Source: JBBDRV01 sp040905285 (GTDB lineage: Bacteria > Bacteroidota > Rhodothermia > Balneolales > Balneolaceae). From it: a DNA stretch of 16,450 nucleotides. The position numbers were made by a program, and so were the translations under genes. Below the pieces are notes generated by a model, which saw nothing but the letters and a program-made list of their open reading frames with translations, was not told the origin of the DNA and did not search any database. This document shows positions 16,253 through 16,450 of the stretch, piece by piece. Location: the NCBI GenBank assembly GCA_040905285.1, contig JBBDRV010000226.1, positions 1 to 16,450 of the forward strand. The letters run 5' to 3'. Each line of letters opens with the position of its first letter. Position 1 is the first letter of the stretch.

Positions 16253-16271
16253 CAATAAATCTGTTTTATTG
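16253..16271 (+). terminator. AT-rich hairpin after the T9SS cargo gene
   Basis: CAATAAA and TTTATTG form a perfect 7-bp stem with a 5-base loop, 52 nt after the stop codon, and a T6 run follows at 16283-16288. The stem is A+T-rich and therefore weak, so it is only a candidate terminator; the larger palindrome downstream could do the same job. Confidence 0.3.
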
Positions 16272-16293
16272 AGTATAACGAATTTTTTAAATT

Positions 16294-16450
16294 AAACACT
16301 AATCAGTGTCTCTAAGAAAACGTCAATCTCTGCGTTCCACTTGCCCCAAAAATGCTCATGTACGCTTAGTACACTGTGCTTTTTGGGGCTTCGCGCGCCT
16401 TGACCTTGACGTTTTTTTAGGACACTATGAGTTTTCTTACAAACACTAAT
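16294..16450. repeat. Nested inverted-repeat element bounded by 10-bp direct repeats
   Basis: AAACACTAAT occurs at 16294-16303 and again at 16441-16450, the last base of the window. Between them, an outer imperfect inverted repeat of about 20 bp pairs 16306-16326 with 16406-16425 (core AACGTCAA/TTGACGTT, flanked by GTGTC/GACAC). Inside it, GCCCCAAAAA (16343-16352) pairs perfectly with TTTTTGGGGC (16380-16389). At the tip, TGTAC/GTACA (16359-16363 and 16369-16373) encloses GCTTA. No protein is encoded. It could be an extragenic palindromic repeat, a miniature mobile element with target-site duplications, one unit of a tandem array continuing past the window, or a terminator, since the right outer arm contains a T7 run. 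Confidence 0.7.

Noticed and set aside
1..16450. CRISPR arrays, tRNA/rRNA genes, insertion sequences, prophage or defence genes
   Set aside because: I saw no regularly spaced repeats, tRNA- or rRNA-like sequence, transposase, integrase or recognised defence protein on either strand.

Overview
The window looks like ordinary chromosome from a Gram-negative bacterium of the Bacteroidota/Rhodothermota-Balneolota group. Four things point there: a secreted protein with a type IX secretion (T9SS) C-terminal sorting domain; a secreted 'asparagine synthetase B'-labelled protein family that I know mainly from these phyla; a DUF3098-type small membrane protein; and start codons that almost all lack a Shine-Dalgarno sequence. 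G+C appears moderate. I see no phage, transposase, CRISPR array, tRNA or rRNA.

Layout. Positions 1-194 (+) hold the C-terminal end of an unidentified gene, followed by leuS (262-2847, +). Facing leuS on the minus strand is a long block. Read in its own direction, it starts with maf, a secreted TPR protein and a secreted class I amidotransferase-like protein, packed 12 and 4 nt apart (9130 down to 5266). Then come mazG (5113-4349) and citrate synthase gltA (4108-2939). A 27-codon leader ORF with the best ribosome-binding site in the window ends 2 nt before gltA. A divergent control region (9131-9272) separates this block from a plus-strand operon of DUF3098, DUF92 and a DctA/GltP-type symporter, joined by gaps of 2 and 1 nt. 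Next is a two-gene unit of a secreted beta-propeller and a mono-haem cytochrome c lipoprotein (11905-13584). Last is a large T9SS cargo protein with a lamin-tail-like domain (13696-16200). The final 250 bases are non-coding and carry a strong nested inverted repeat between 10-bp direct repeats.

How the genes fit together. LeuRS, citrate synthase, MazG and Maf are housekeeping; MazG and Maf both hydrolyse non-canonical nucleotides, though they sit in separate transcription units. The TPR and amidotransferase-like proteins both carry signal peptides and are probably co-expressed envelope proteins of unknown role. The propeller/cytochrome pair looks like a small periplasmic redox module. It and the amidotransferase-like protein are the least understood genes here. 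No stretch longer than 300 bases lacks a gene.
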